A DNA stretch of 64,000 nucleotides, taken from the NCBI GenBank assembly GCA_004431415.1, contig QPMI01000416.1:372001-436000 (forward strand), read 5' to 3'. Positions 51,470 to 62,880 of this stretch are shown here, piece after piece. A program made the translations under genes and the position numbers. The stretch comes from Cyanophora paradoxa (taxonomy: Eukaryota > Glaucocystophyceae > Cyanophorales > Cyanophoraceae). How positions within the stretch are numbered: the stretch's first letter is position 1; each line of letters opens with the position of its first letter. Below the pieces are notes generated by a model. It was not told the DNA's origin and did no database searches. It worked only from the letters and a program-made list of their open reading frames with translations.

Positions 51470-53718
51470 TTGGATCAACACAGATGCTGAGGTTGGGATC
51501 CTAACCCGGCAATGGCGAATACCCTTCCCGAGGCCCGGAATGCCGCGCGAGCGGCCGCAGGAAGCACGCGCGCACCTGGGAAGGGCCTCGGGCGGTCGGA
51601 GCGGCGGGCGCCCCGAGAGTGTTGCGCGAAGTCTCCGGTCGACTGGCGCAGGAGCCCGCTTTTATAGGGCCGGGTTTTTCCTATTTCGACCGAAGATGCG
51701 AGAGGAGAGAGCCGCGGGAGGGAGAGGAAGCCTGGGGAAGCCTCGGGAAGCTTCTGCTGTATGCAAAAGGCTCAAGAGGAGACGGAGCTAGGCGCAGGGA
51801 GGCCGGACAAGGGCGGTTCAACCGCGGTTGTCCCTGCGGGGTACGCTGACTTCGCTGGCTGCACGTTTCGAGCGCGCTGTCGACCTGCTGTCCAGCATCA
51901 TCGCGCGCGTGCACGCTGCCCGTGCGGCCAGCCCTCAAGCAGGACCTCAAGCGGAGGCTGCGGATGGGGACCTAACCTCGATGTTCGACGTCAGCTCGCT
52001 TCTGCGGCGCGTTGGCGGGCGTTTCTCCAGCGCTAAGCATGCGGTGGCTTTGCTCGTCCCGCGAAACCGGTCCCCCGAGCGGCCCCAGCTGCAGCGCCTT
52101 CCAACTCGTCCCAGGCAGCCTGGCGCTCGGTTTCGCCGTCGAATCGCGCGCTTACCGCCCGCAGCGGGCTCTGGGAGTGGCCATGAGTCGACAAGCCCGT
52201 CGGAAACGTCTGAGCGACTCGGCCAGCGCCCGTCCGCCCCGCTCCCTCGGATGCTCGCGTGGGTCGCCGGCGGCTCTGTCGATGACTTCTTTGGGGCTCT
52301 CAAGCCGAAGCTTAAGGCGAAGCGTGCGCACGATCGGCGCGTACGCATTCCGCTGCGGTGCACGTGACCACTGACGTGGCCGCGGCGCGCGGGGCAGCGA
52401 CGGGCCTCGCGGCGACGCTGCCGGCGCTCGTTCCGGGCGACGATATCGACGCGACGGACGGCGGCGGCGATCCGCGGCTCGTCGTACTCAAAGGGAACGC
52501 GCTCACGCTGGACTACAAGGCGCGATCCACCCGACCCCTCACTGGCGCATCCGCTCGCTAATTGCAGGGCCTCGCTCGCTCGCTCGCGCAGGTCATGGTC
52601 AGCGCCCCGCAGACCGCGCGCGGCGAGCTGCAGCGCATTCTGGACGGCGTCTTTGAGGAGGTACGGCCGGGGCGGGGCCCCCACCGGACCGGACCGGACC
52701 GCGCCGGCGCCGGCGCTCATTCCACGGCCCGCGGCCGTCCCGTCCCGTCTCGCAGATCGATCGCGTCTTCAACAACTGGAACCCCGCGTCCGAGGCGCGC
52801 GCGCCGCCCTTCATCTTTTGATACTGATAAAGCGATGCCATAAGTAACCAAAGGGGTTATATGATACTTGAACTCTGTTACTTGTTATTTGATAACAACA
52901 TCGGCGTATCTTAACCCTTGGATGCGATATTATAGTCGTCATCCTCTTCCCGCCCCGTCCTCCTCCTCGTCTGACCTCCCGCCTCAGATCTCCCGCCTCA
53001 ACGGCGCCCCGGCCGGCTCCCCGGTCCAGCTCTCCCAGCCGCTGGCCCAGCTTCTCTTCCTCTGCCGAGATCTCAACAGGGTATCCGCCCCCCCCGCGCC
53101 AGCCGCCGGCGTCGGCGCCGGCGCCCCCGGCTACATACTTACCTACCCCTCACTCACTCACCCACCCCCGCCAGATGACGGAGGGCCGGTTCGACCCGAC
53201 GATCGGACCGCTCCGCAAGACGTGGATCGAGAAGCTGCGCCAGGGGGCCAAGCCAACGGTCGACGAGGCCCGCGCCGCAGCCGCCCTCGTCGGCATGTCC
53301 AAGGCCCGTCCGTATTCTCTCATAAAAAGCTAGAATAGAATGCGCCAATCCGAGCCGAACCCGGGTCGTCGTTTGCTCAGGTCTCGATCTCGCCGGAAGG
53401 CGTCGTCACCAAGTCCGCCCAGGGAGTCACTTTCGACCTCTGCGCCATCTCCAAGGCGCGCCCCGATTTGACTAATCTATCTATCTATGTTATCTGTCTA
53501 TCTGAAGATATGTCTATCTGCTTTAGGGCCTGGCGGTGGACATGCTCGTCGAGCGCCTCGCGGCCGCCGGCTTCGCCGACTGCTACGTCGACTGGGCCGG
53601 CGACATCCGCGCTGCCGGGCGCCACCCCGCCGGTCCGCCGCGCATTCCTCCCTCCTGCCCCCGCCCTGCCCCGCCTCGCCCTGCCCCGCCTCGCCCTGCC
53701 CCGCCCCCTATTTCCGAG

Positions 53719-54066
53719 CTAAATGGAAGAGCGGCTCAATAATAATCGCGGTTCGGCTCCGAATCTTCGCTGGCTTCCTCCTTATCAGTTTCCTCCTTAC
53801 GTTTCCTCCGCTTGGATTCTTTCGCTCGATTTCACTGACGAGAGCGGGCGGGCGCAGGGCGGGACTGGCGGACGGCGGTGGCGTGCCCCCCGCTAAATGG
53901 AAGAGCGGCTCAATAATAATCGCGGTTCGGCTCCGAATCTTCGCTGGCTTCCTCCTTATCAGTTTCCTCCTTACGTTTCCTCCGCTTGGATTCTTTCGCT
54001 CGATTTCACTGACGAGAGCGGGCGGGCGCAGGGCGGGACTGGCGGACGGCGGTGGCGTGCCCCCCC
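53719..54066 (+). repeat. 174-bp tandem duplication spanning an intron-exon boundary
   Basis: Copies start at 53719 and 53893 (CTAAATGGAAGAGCGGCTC). Each includes intron, acceptor GCGCAG and the first exon bases GGCGGGACTGGCGGACGGCGG, leaving a duplicate acceptor and partial exon upstream of the real one (54032). The intact paralogue has a single copy. Confidence 0.9.
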
Positions 54067-54115
54067 GAGCTCGCCAACATCTTCGAGTCCTGGAAGGTCG
54101 GCTTCCCGTTCAATA

Positions 54116-54256
54116 TAATAGGTCCTAATATAAGCTTCTAAGCTTCTAAGGTCCTAATATAAGCTTCTAAGCTTCTAAGGTCCTAATATAAGCTTCTAAG
54201 GTCCTAGTACAAGCTTCTAAGCTTCTAAGGTCCTAATATAAGCTTCTGAGCTTCTG
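54116..54256 (+). repeat. AAGCTTCTAAGGTCCTAATAT minisatellite
   Basis: About five units of roughly 18-30 bp built from TCCTAATATAAGCTTCTAAG, in an intron of the damaged ApbE copy. The corresponding intron in the intact copy has only a short AAGCTTCTAAG cluster. Confidence 0.85.
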
Positions 54257-54890
54257 CCAAGCTTTCTGTTGTGCTCTATTCCGTTTCTCCGGGTTCTGTT
54301 CTAACCCACCGCCCCTCTTCTTCTCCCCTCGCTCGCGCAGGGCCGCCCGGGGGGCTGGTCGGACCGCCGCATGCTCGCGGACCTGCCGCTGCAGGGGAGC
54401 GCCGCCGCCACCTCGGGCGACTACTTCCAGGTGGGCGGAGGCTTAGGGGCAGAGGCTTGGGCGAATCATAAGCTGGAATGGACGATAGACAGATGGATAT
54501 ATAGATAGATGGATAGATAAAAAGTCGCCGCCGCCACATCGGGCGACTACTTCCAGGTGGGCAGAGGCTGAGCCTAATTAAGTATAAGCTGTAGCTGACG
54601 GACGATAACTGGCGACTTAAGGCTGTTACGATAACTGGCGCGGGTCGACGTCTCTAGGATCGCTTCTAAGATCGCCGGAGCGCTCCGCCCCCCGCCTCTT
54701 CTGACGCCCCCCCACTCAGATCTACAAGTTCGGGTACTTCCACATCTTCGACCCACGGCGCGGGGCGGCGATGAAGGCCACCGCCAAGTCCCTCGCCTCC
54801 GCCACCGTGCGCGGCGCCCCCGTTTGAGGCTCTTATTATAGGCTGTTACAAGATATTATAAGCTACTATATATATATATAAGCTATAGGC

Positions 54891-56306
54891 GAGATCGGTT
54901 CGAGGGGGGTACGGAAAAAAGCACGTCGCGCGAGCGAGTAGGCCGGCGCAGCGGGGCTCCCGGACATCCGGTGCCTGCGAGCGCTGCAGGGACACAGCCG
55001 TGCCCAAAACTCGCGCCAGCGTCGCCCTCCGACCCCGAACCACCGAACTAGCTCAGTAGGCCAGCCCGACCGCAGCGTTCAGCCGCAACGTCCTTTTCGC
55101 TCTCCGGACACGCCTTTGGCGCCCTCCTTCGCGCTCCCAGACCGGCCGTTGCCGGCCGATGGTCTCCCGCCGCCACTTCGAATGTGGCGGGACTCGCCCG
55201 CGCCCTGCGCCCCGCCCAGCTAGCCGGACAGCGACAGCGACCTTGCTCAACATCCCCGGACTGCAGCCCTCGCGCGCGCGCCTCGCCCACACGTACCACC
55301 GCGACTCATCCCGCTGGCCGCAGAGCTCACGCCCGGCACTCGAAGCTGCGAGTCGACTCCGAACGCTCAAATCCGCAGGGAAGTGCCCTGCACACAGCGT
55401 GCCACCGCCGCGCACTCGCCCTTGCTCCCACACTAGGCAAGCCAGGCCTGACCCGTTTCCGCATGCGCAGCGGCGCGCCCTCGGCACAGTACACGCCTGT
55501 CCATCGACATTCCGACACACTGGCTTCCGCCCGCCTTCGACGCCGACTCCCCGCCCTCCGCCGCGACCGATAGAGCCCGCCATGGCCATCCCGTCCCACG
55601 GCCCGGGCCACTAGGGCTGCAGGAGCTGATGGCGACCTCCCCCGCGGGGTCCGAGCCTGAGGGGTTCCGCCCGCCCGAGGCCTCTGGCCCCCCCGCCCCC
55701 CCGCCAACGCCCCCCAAGAAGCTGAAGCGGCCTCCCCTGCCACCGCTGCCCCCCCAGCGAATCGCCGGCCACCCCCGTCGCCTGCCCGATCCCTCTCAAC
55801 AATGGCACGCCGCCCAAGGTCCCCGTCGGCTCCGCCCCAAGACCCCCCCGGCCGCCCTGTGCGCACCGCGTACCCCCCCCCAAGCCCCCCGCACGTGTAC
55901 CCCACGTCTAGGCCCCCGTGGCCCCCGCCCCTACCACGACCCCCCCCCCCCCCCGCAAAGCCCCCCCCGCCCGGCGCCGTGCCCACTCCCCCCCCCCCCC
56001 TACGACCCCTCACCCGGCCATGCCACGACCCTCCCCACGCCCCGGCCCCCCCAAGCCCCCCACGCCCCTGCCCGACCCGCGGCCCTCCGCCACCTGCGAC
56101 CCCCCCACTAAGCCCCACCCCCCCCCCGTCACTGGCGCCCCCCCCCCCCCCCCCCGGGAGGCGCCGGCCTGAAGGCAGTTTAGGGTAGGTTCCAGCCCTA
56201 CTAGCTACGATTGACTGGGCGCGGGGGATGCCAGCGCTCCGGTCTCATCATGTGGCTCTTCTAAACCAATACAAAACTGCCCCCCTGGGGCTTTCTGGGA
56301 AAAAAA
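54891..56306 (+). mobile_element. 1.4-kb insertion with A-run and 12-bp flanking repeat (possible retroposon)
   Basis: This block is absent from the corresponding intron of the intact ApbE copy. It is flanked by TAAGCTATAGGC at 54879-54890 and 56307-56318, and its right end is GGGAAAAAAA. A short A-run plus a 12-bp direct repeat is typical of target-primed (LINE/SINE-type) insertion. The inside is GC-rich, with a very C-rich, proline-coding-like right half (55630-56160). No reverse transcriptase or known domain was seen. Caution: TAAGCTATAGGC-like words also occur naturally in this intron family. Confidence 0.5.
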
Positions 56307-59300
56307 TAAGCTATAGGCTCTTACTTAGATCAGGCTCTAAGCTTTCTTAGGCTCGACCGCCAAGTCCCTCGCCTCCGCCACCGCGCGCCCCGAGATTAGA
56401 TTTGAAGCTTTCCTCTATAGAGAGCTTTAGATCTAGAAAGCTAGGCCACCACAAAGCCTCCGCCTCCGCCACCGTGCGACCGCCCCCGCCCCGAGGCTTC
56501 TTGCTTTAAGCCTTCCTAAGCTCTAGATTCTTTAATTTGCTTCCCCTCCCCCCCTCCCCCAAGCTAGTTCCGTACGTAACACCCCCCCTCCCCGGCTCTT
56601 CGATCCTGCTGACCTCGAGCGTCCTTGCTGACCATGACCTCCTCGCGGGGCAGGTGGTGGCGGGGAGCTGCGCGCTGGCGGACGCCCTCGCGACGGCCGT
56701 CATGACCTGCGAGAGCGACGCCGCCGCCAGGGCCCTGTTCCTTTACTTAAAAAGGCTTAGAGGGATATAGCTATTGCCTAGCTCGCCCTGCCGCTTTAGA
56801 AGGCTTAGATCTAGATGGCTTAGAAGCTTAGAGAGCGACGCCGCCGCCAGCTGCAGGGCCCTCCTCGACTCTGTGCGCCTATGGCTTTAGATGGCTAGCT
56901 AGATTGCTATGGTGTAGCTATGCGCCCCTTTAGAAGCTTGAAAAGGTTTGGCTGTTAGGAGCATTCTGTTAGGCCCTCCTCAACAGCGTGCGCGCGCCTG
57001 TTCTCTGCCTAAGCTTCTCTCGCAAGGCCGAGCCGCGCGCCTTGCTTCTGAGCTTCTAGGCTTCTATCGAGCACTGCAGCCCTCCGGACGTAACCGTATC
57101 CCCCGCTCTGCGCAGGTGCGGGCTCAGATGCCGGGCCGCGTGCACGGATACGTCCTCTACTCGCGCTCCTCGACCGCCGTCCTGCAGAGCCTCGAGGCCC
57201 CTGCGCCCTCCCAGGTCAGCCGAACGAACGAGCCAACTCCACACCTGCCCACCTCTTTGCATCTATCTAACGCGGGCGCGCTCGCTTGCTTTCGCCCGCG
57301 CAGTCCGCGGCCTCGCCGGCTTCGCCGCCTCGCCTCGGCCCCGCGGCCCCGGCCCCGGCCCCGGTCTCGGGCGACCAGCTGCGGGACCTGATGCGCTGCA
57401 TCCCGCTGCCCGTCGCCGTCGTCGCCGCCCCGCCCTCCCAGGTCCGCCCGCCTTGTCCTAGATCTAAAGATCTAGAGAGAAGAAAAAGAGCTGATAGTTT
57501 TACTGAGAGTCCAGCCTGACCTATCAGCTCCGCTCACTCCCCTACCGCGCAGGCGGCCGGGGCATCCCTTCGGGATCACGGCCAACTCGCTGGCGGCGGC
57601 CTCGACGGACCCGCCCCTCGTCTCGTTCAACGTCATGCGCGGCTCCGTCATGCACGCCGTCCTCACGGAGCAGGTCCGGATCGGAAATTCGCTGAAATCT
57701 GTACACGAGTTCTTAAGATCTGGAGAGAAGCCTGGATTCTAGAAGCCTAAGTTCGCACAAAGAAATGCCATCTATCTACAAGACTCCTAGAATAGAAGAG
57801 AGAGCTCGCAGACGAATTAGTTCCCGTCTCTGATCGGCCGCCCCTTGTCGCTGGCAGAGGGGCGCCCCGCTGCCGCTGGCGGTGCACCTCCTGGGCGCGG
57901 GGCAGGCGGACATCGCCTCGCGCTTCACCGGTGCGCCCGCCCGTCTCCGAACTTCGGAAACTGTCGCCCGCCCGCCCGTTCGCTCGTTCTTTGCTTCCTT
58001 AGGCGATTTAATATGGAATCCGGAATGGCCGCTTCGCCCCCGCCCCCCGCCCGCGGCCATCGCCGCCACCCCCCCCTCCCCCCCCCCGCCCCCCCCGTCC
58101 CCTCCTCGCTCGCCGCTTCTTTAGCTTTAAACAAACGAACGAAGAAGCGCCTGACGCCGGCGCTTGCTTTTGTGCGCGGCAGGCCCAACCAGGCCGGCCT
58201 CCGCACGCAGTTCGACGGCCTCGACTGCCAGACCGACCCGCCACCGGTGCGCCCCGCCCGGCCCGCCCGGCCCGACCTGGCCCGCCAAACCCGAGCCCGG
58301 CCCCGACCCGACCCGACCGACCCGACCGCTTATCATCTCTCTCCGCTTATCCTAGCTCTCTCTTTCGCCCCGGCCCGCCCGCCCACCCGCCCGCCCGACT
58401 TGAGCCCGCCTAAGCGCGTTCCGCCGCCAAGCGCCCGACCCCATATCTACCTTATTCTCCAAGCTCGACTTAAGCTCGCTTCATCTTCGCTTATCCGAGG
58501 TCATCTAATCTAATCTCTTTCTCGGCAGGCATCCCGACGATCCAGGGCTGCTTCGCCGTCCTCCGCTGCGCCGTCGAGCAGGTCATCGCCTCCGGTGCGC
58601 CGCCTGTTAGTGAAGACAGCCGCCCGCTCCGCCCGCCCCCGCCCCCCGCTTCGCCTTCCTTAGTCCTCTCTGCCGAGCGCCGCCCCCCGCCCCCAGCCCC
58701 CCGCCCCCCTCCGCCTTCCTTCCGACCGCTCTTATTATAATACTCTGCTCAAATACTCGAACTATTATACTCTAATGGCGGCGCCTCCGGTGCGCCGCCC
58801 GCCGCCTGCCGCCCCTGCCCGCTTCCCCCTTCGACTGTTAGCGTTCTTATATTGAGTTTCGTTATAATTAGCGCCTTCCGATTCTTCTAATGGATTCGGA
58901 TTTAGACTGTTAGACTGTTAGCGTTACGACTTGTTGGCGCCTTCCGACTCCTCTAATGGATTCTCTCGTGACCAGGCGACCTCGCTCTTACAATACTTTA
59001 TTTGATTCTCTTAACATTAAATACCCCGACTTCCTTCGCCGCCTATCGATCTTCTAATGGATTCTTTCCGGCTGTTCTAATGGATTCTCTCGTGATCGAT
59101 ATCAGGCGACCACGCGCTGGTCACGGCCCGCGTCCTCTCGGCCGAGCGCCGCCCCGCCGGACCCGACGCTGCTTCGGCCTTCCCCGCCGTCTGGTACAAC
59201 CGCGCCTGCCGCGCCCCGGCGCCCCTCCTCGACGCTTCGAATTCCGGCCCGGCGCCGGCCCCGCTCCCCAACGGTGTCGTACCCTTCGGTCGCCTACGTA

Positions 59301-59325
59301 TACTGTGTCGACGTCCTCCCTTGAG

Positions 59326-59820
59326 AGAGTCGAGGGGCCGCCGGGCCGCCGTACTGCGGTATCGCGCCGCGGCGAATTCGAAGGCTCAATACTAAGTTAT
59401 AACTTATTATAATTACGCATGCGGAGACCCGTAAAAAAACTCTGCTATCACGGAACGGCCGATCCAAAAATCTTCGATAGCCAGTCAGGGTTCCACACTC
59501 GCAGTCCAGGCTGTCCATGCCACTCCATGGCACTCCATGCCAGCATGCGCAGCCGGCGCCGGCGCCAGCTAGCTACTAGTAGCTATATAGCTAGATGCAG
59601 ATCATGCAGTGCACGTGCGCTTCGAATTCTGGCCGCAGGATCTATATATAGCTGGATGGGCTGGGTCCGCCGCGGTGGAAGATCTAGAGAGGGCGAGCTA
59701 GCGCTAAAGCCCCCGGCCCGCGCTGCTCGAGCTGGTTTGTAGAGCGGCTGCGAAAGGATCGTGGCCCGGCCACCCTCACCCGCGCCGCACCCTCCCCCGG
59801 GGGGTTAAAGCTCTTAAGCT
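59326..59820. other. Noncoding spacer rich in palindromes
   Basis: 3' flank of the damaged ApbE copy. It includes GCCGGCGCCGGCGCC and GCTAGCTACTAGTAGCTATATAGCTAG palindrome clusters like those at 18.2-18.6 kb. No gene supported. Confidence 0.5.
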
Positions 59821-60215
59821 TTTAAAAGCTTTTAACCCTTATCTCGGCCCGGCCCCCCTCACCCCGGGGCCTCCCTAGGCTTTGCTCCCGATGAGGGATA
59901 TATAGGCCCGGCTCTAGAGCTTTAGAACCTTTGAACCCTAAGATTTTAAAAAGCTTTAAACCCTTTAAACCCTTATCTCGCTTTAAACTAAGCTTTAAAC
60001 CCTTATCTCGGCCCGGCGCCCCTCACCCCGGGGCCTCCCTAGGCTTTGCTCCCGATGAGGGATAGGCCCGGCTTTAGAGCTTTAGAACCTTTGAACCCTA
60101 AGATTTTAAAAAGCTTTAAACCCTTTAAACCCTTATCTCGCTTTAAACTAAGCTTTAAACCCTTATCTCGGCCCGGCGCCCCTCACCCCGGGGCCTCCCT
60201 CGGCTTTAATGTGGT
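59821..60215. repeat. 160-bp tandem repeat with TTTAAACCC blocks
   Basis: CCCTTATCTCGGCCCGGC occurs at 59836, 60000 and 60160. Between copies lie CCTCACCCCGGGGCCTCCCT, CCCGATGAGGGATA and AAGCTTTAAACCCTTTAAAC blocks. Adjacent copies are nearly identical. Confidence 0.85.
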
Positions 60216-61566
60216 CCCGATGAGGGCCCGCGACAGGGCCCCCGCTGCGCGGGGCCGGGCACCGGCTTAGGCCGCCCCGCCCTGCGAGCCGGAGGCCAAC
60301 GGCTCGAGCTCGATCGCCCCGCCGGGTCGCCCCACAAGCCGGAGGCCACCGATTGGGGGCCGATTTGGGGCCCAGCTGCAGCCGCTGCAGCGCTGCGGCA
60401 CTCACTATCCCGGGCACACGGTCGCGGCAAAGTCCCCGGGCCCCTGATCATGAATTCGTACATGCACAGAAAAGGGGGAAGATCTATTTAATCTCACTGA
60501 ATCCGTGAGTCACGTGGAGTCAGGAGGGCGTGGGAGGGGGGGGGGGGGGGCGGGCTTTGGGTGATCGGAGGAGGGCGGGGGTAGGGGCCCGTTCCGCCCG
60601 AGAGGGGAGCGGTCGGAGAAGGAGGCGGGGACGAAGGAGGGTGCAGGAGGGGGAAGTGGAGGGGTACGGGCACGAAGATAGAGATAGGAGTAGGGTAATA
60701 GCGTGGAGGGGGAGGGGAAGCCTCGGAAGGGAGAGAGGGAGGCCTAGGGGTGCGGGAAGTGACTGAAGATTAAACAAAAGGGGTACGGGAAAGGGAAGAT
60801 TAAAATTATTCGAAAGAACGAAGAATGAAAGAACGAATGAAATTATTCGAAAGAACGAAGAATAAAAGAACGAAAGAAGGCGAGGGATGCCGCAGGGCTG
60901 GGGGCGGGTGCGGCGAGAGGGTGGGGTAAGCGGGCGCAGGAGGGCCAGACAAGCTGGGCCGCCCGGGTGGGGTGGGGGGGGGTGTGTGGGGGGGAGGGGT
61001 GCGGAGGGGGGGGGGGGAGGGGGGGGGGGGCGCCGCTGAGGGGGAGACGCGACCAGGGCCCTCGAACGAGGGCGCGGGGGCCTAGGCTCGAGCTCAGGGG
61101 GGGGGGGGGGGGCAGGGGGCAGGGGGGGGGGGGAGGGGAGGGGGCGGGAGGCATCCCCGAGAGGGGGCCGGGAGGGAGGGGCGGGGGGCAGGGGCCGGGA
61201 CGGGGGGAGGAAGGAGGCCCCTCAGCCCGCGCCTGCTGGGGCCGAATGGCGGGATGGGCGGGCGGGGCGGGCTGGGCGGGACGGGCGGGAGAGGGGAAAG
61301 GGCGGTGGTGGCGGCGGCGTGGCCTCAACGGAGGCCTCGGGGCGGGGCGGGGCTGGGGGTACGCGCCTGGACGGTGCGGTGGCGGGGGGAAGGGTACGTG
61401 GCAGACGCGTACGGGCCCGTCCTCCTCCCCCAACCCCGCTCGCTCCTAGCCCCTCACGCGATCCGACGGGCTCCAGCGCGGGCGATCCGACGGAGGCCGA
61501 CGCGCCTCGTCCGAGAGCCACCGAGCCTGAGGCCCGGGGGGGCCGGGGGGTGTGGGGGGGGGGGGG

Positions 61567-61599
<33 letters not shown>

Positions 61600-62880
61600 G
61601 GGGGGGCATGGGGGGCAGGACGCAGAACGGAGCGGGCCAAGGGGCCGGGTGGGCGTGAGGGCTCCGGTCCGCCGCCGGTGCCGGCCCCCCGCCCCGCCCT
61701 GCATCCGCCGCCCTGCAGCCGTCCCGCCCCGCCCCACCACTCCGCCCCCGTTCGCGAGCCGCGTCGCCTCCCCTCCGGCGCCGCCCGCGCATACAGCGCC
61801 GGCTCCGAGGGGGGGAGGGGGGGAGGGGGGGGGAGGGGAGGGAGGGGTAAGAGAGGGGGGGATGCAGCGCCGGCTTCGGGAACGACGGCGCGGCCCGCGG
61901 GCCGGTCAGGGCCGCAGAGAGCGGCGGCGCTCGGCGGCGGACCGGAGGGAAGGGGGGGAGGGGGAGGGGAGGGGAGGCGGGCGACCCGGCGGGATCCAGC
62001 CGCTAAGCAGCCAGGGCAGCCCGCCCCGCCCCGGCCCGGGAAGAAGCAGCTCACCCCCGCCGCTCGGGGATGGGTGGGGGTGGGTTGGGGGGGGGGGGGG
62101 GGGAAGGGGGGCGGGGGGGGAAGCCGGCGACGCTCGCCGCCTCGAGGGCGGCGGGCGGCCCCGCGGCGGGCCCGGCGCCTCCGGCTCCTGCGGAGGGTCG
62201 GCCGTGAGGTGAGCAAGGAGGCGAGCAGGGGTACACGTACCGGCCGGCGGGGAGCTCGCCGGTGCGGCCAGCCCCGTCCCACGCGACGTGAGTCGACGCC
62301 CCTCCCTTCAGTGGCAGAGAGAAGTGAGAAGTGGCAGAGAAAAAGCAAGGAGGAAACGAAAGGGGGTACCTTCGGCTAAGCGCGCACCCGCCACACTTCC
62401 GGTCGACCGGGGGTACCTGTACCCCCGGTCGAGCGGGGCCGGTGGTCGATGTACCCCTCGCCTCCCTCCGCCCGCCGCCACGCCGTACCCGTCCCCGCCT
62501 CCGCCTCCCGCCGCGCCGCAGCGGGGAAAGCTGCCGGCGCCGCCCCTCCTGAGCTAGAAATCAGATTTCGAGGGCGTCGACGCGAAGGAGGGGAAGGGGG
62601 GGGGATGCGCGGGGGGGAGGGCAGGGAAGGGGGGTACGGTGCGCTTCGGCTAGCTATAGAGCGCGTGGTCGAACCTCGGGAAGCACCCGCGCGGCGCCCA
62701 GCCGCGGCCGCTGAGCGGGGCGGCAGCTGCAGAGGCGCCATGTACCCCTCCCAGCGCGATGGACCTGGGGGGGCGGTGAGGCGCGGATCCGGGGCCTGAA
62801 GAGAGGGGGGGGGGGGGGGGGGGGCCGCCTCGCCTCAGGCGACTCACCTGAGCGGCTCGGGCCGGCCGCGCGGCCGCCGG
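60216..62880. other. Extreme G-rich stretch, no supportable gene
   Basis: Long G runs on the plus strand (e.g. 60538-60550, 61096-61112, 61590-61605, 62089-62105, 62805-62823) and a GA microsatellite at about 61567-61588. Open frames on both strands consist of Gly/Arg or Pro runs. The pattern resembles the C-rich introns of the confirmed genes read on the minus strand, so a minus-strand gene with tiny exons may be hidden here. None could be recognised. Confidence 0.5.

Larger units (their letters stand above)
49570..52259. repeat. Segmental duplication unit, right copy
   Basis: Near-identical counterpart of 40745-43217. It starts with an expanded set of GGCAGCAAGCCAGAGAAGC units (49570-49960) and ends at GGATGCTCGCG, after which ApbE coding sequence follows directly. 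Confidence 0.9.
52260..59325 (+). pseudogene. ApbE-flavin reductase fusion gene, damaged second copy
   Basis: Paralogue of the gene at 34.1-40.1 kb. The ApbE exons are mostly intact (52594-52662, 52756-52794, 52988-53080, 53175-53303, 53381-53455, 53527-53632, 54032-54096, 54341-54430, 54720-54806, 57116-57214). Damage: the exon from 56654 loses its 3' end and donor. The exon at 57553 has a net 2-nt deletion in the GGIPFGIT region. The exon at 58183 has two 1-nt deletions in C runs. The last exon diverges after VVPFG (about 59287), a roughly 385-bp deletion removing the second reductase-like half. Its 5' end is fused to the neighbouring duplicated segment: the frame of 51828-52259 continues into WVAGGSVDDFFGALKPK. 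Introns hold a 174-bp duplication, a minisatellite, an AT-rich 150-bp insert (52815-52960) and a 1.4-kb insertion. Homopolymer indels could partly be assembly error; the other lesions cannot. Confidence 0.8.

Noticed and set aside
55159-56188. Open frames inside the 1.4-kb insertion
   Set aside because: Several overlapping frames on both strands are open because of GC content; none has a recognisable domain or a preferred frame.
59821-60215. Internal telomere repeat, from TTTAAACCC/CCCTAA-like words
   Set aside because: The words are irregular and part of a 160-bp unit; no run of a telomeric repeat exists.
60960-62300. Long Gly/Arg or Pro open frames
   Set aside because: They come from homopolymer G/C runs without conserved motifs, codon signal or splice context.
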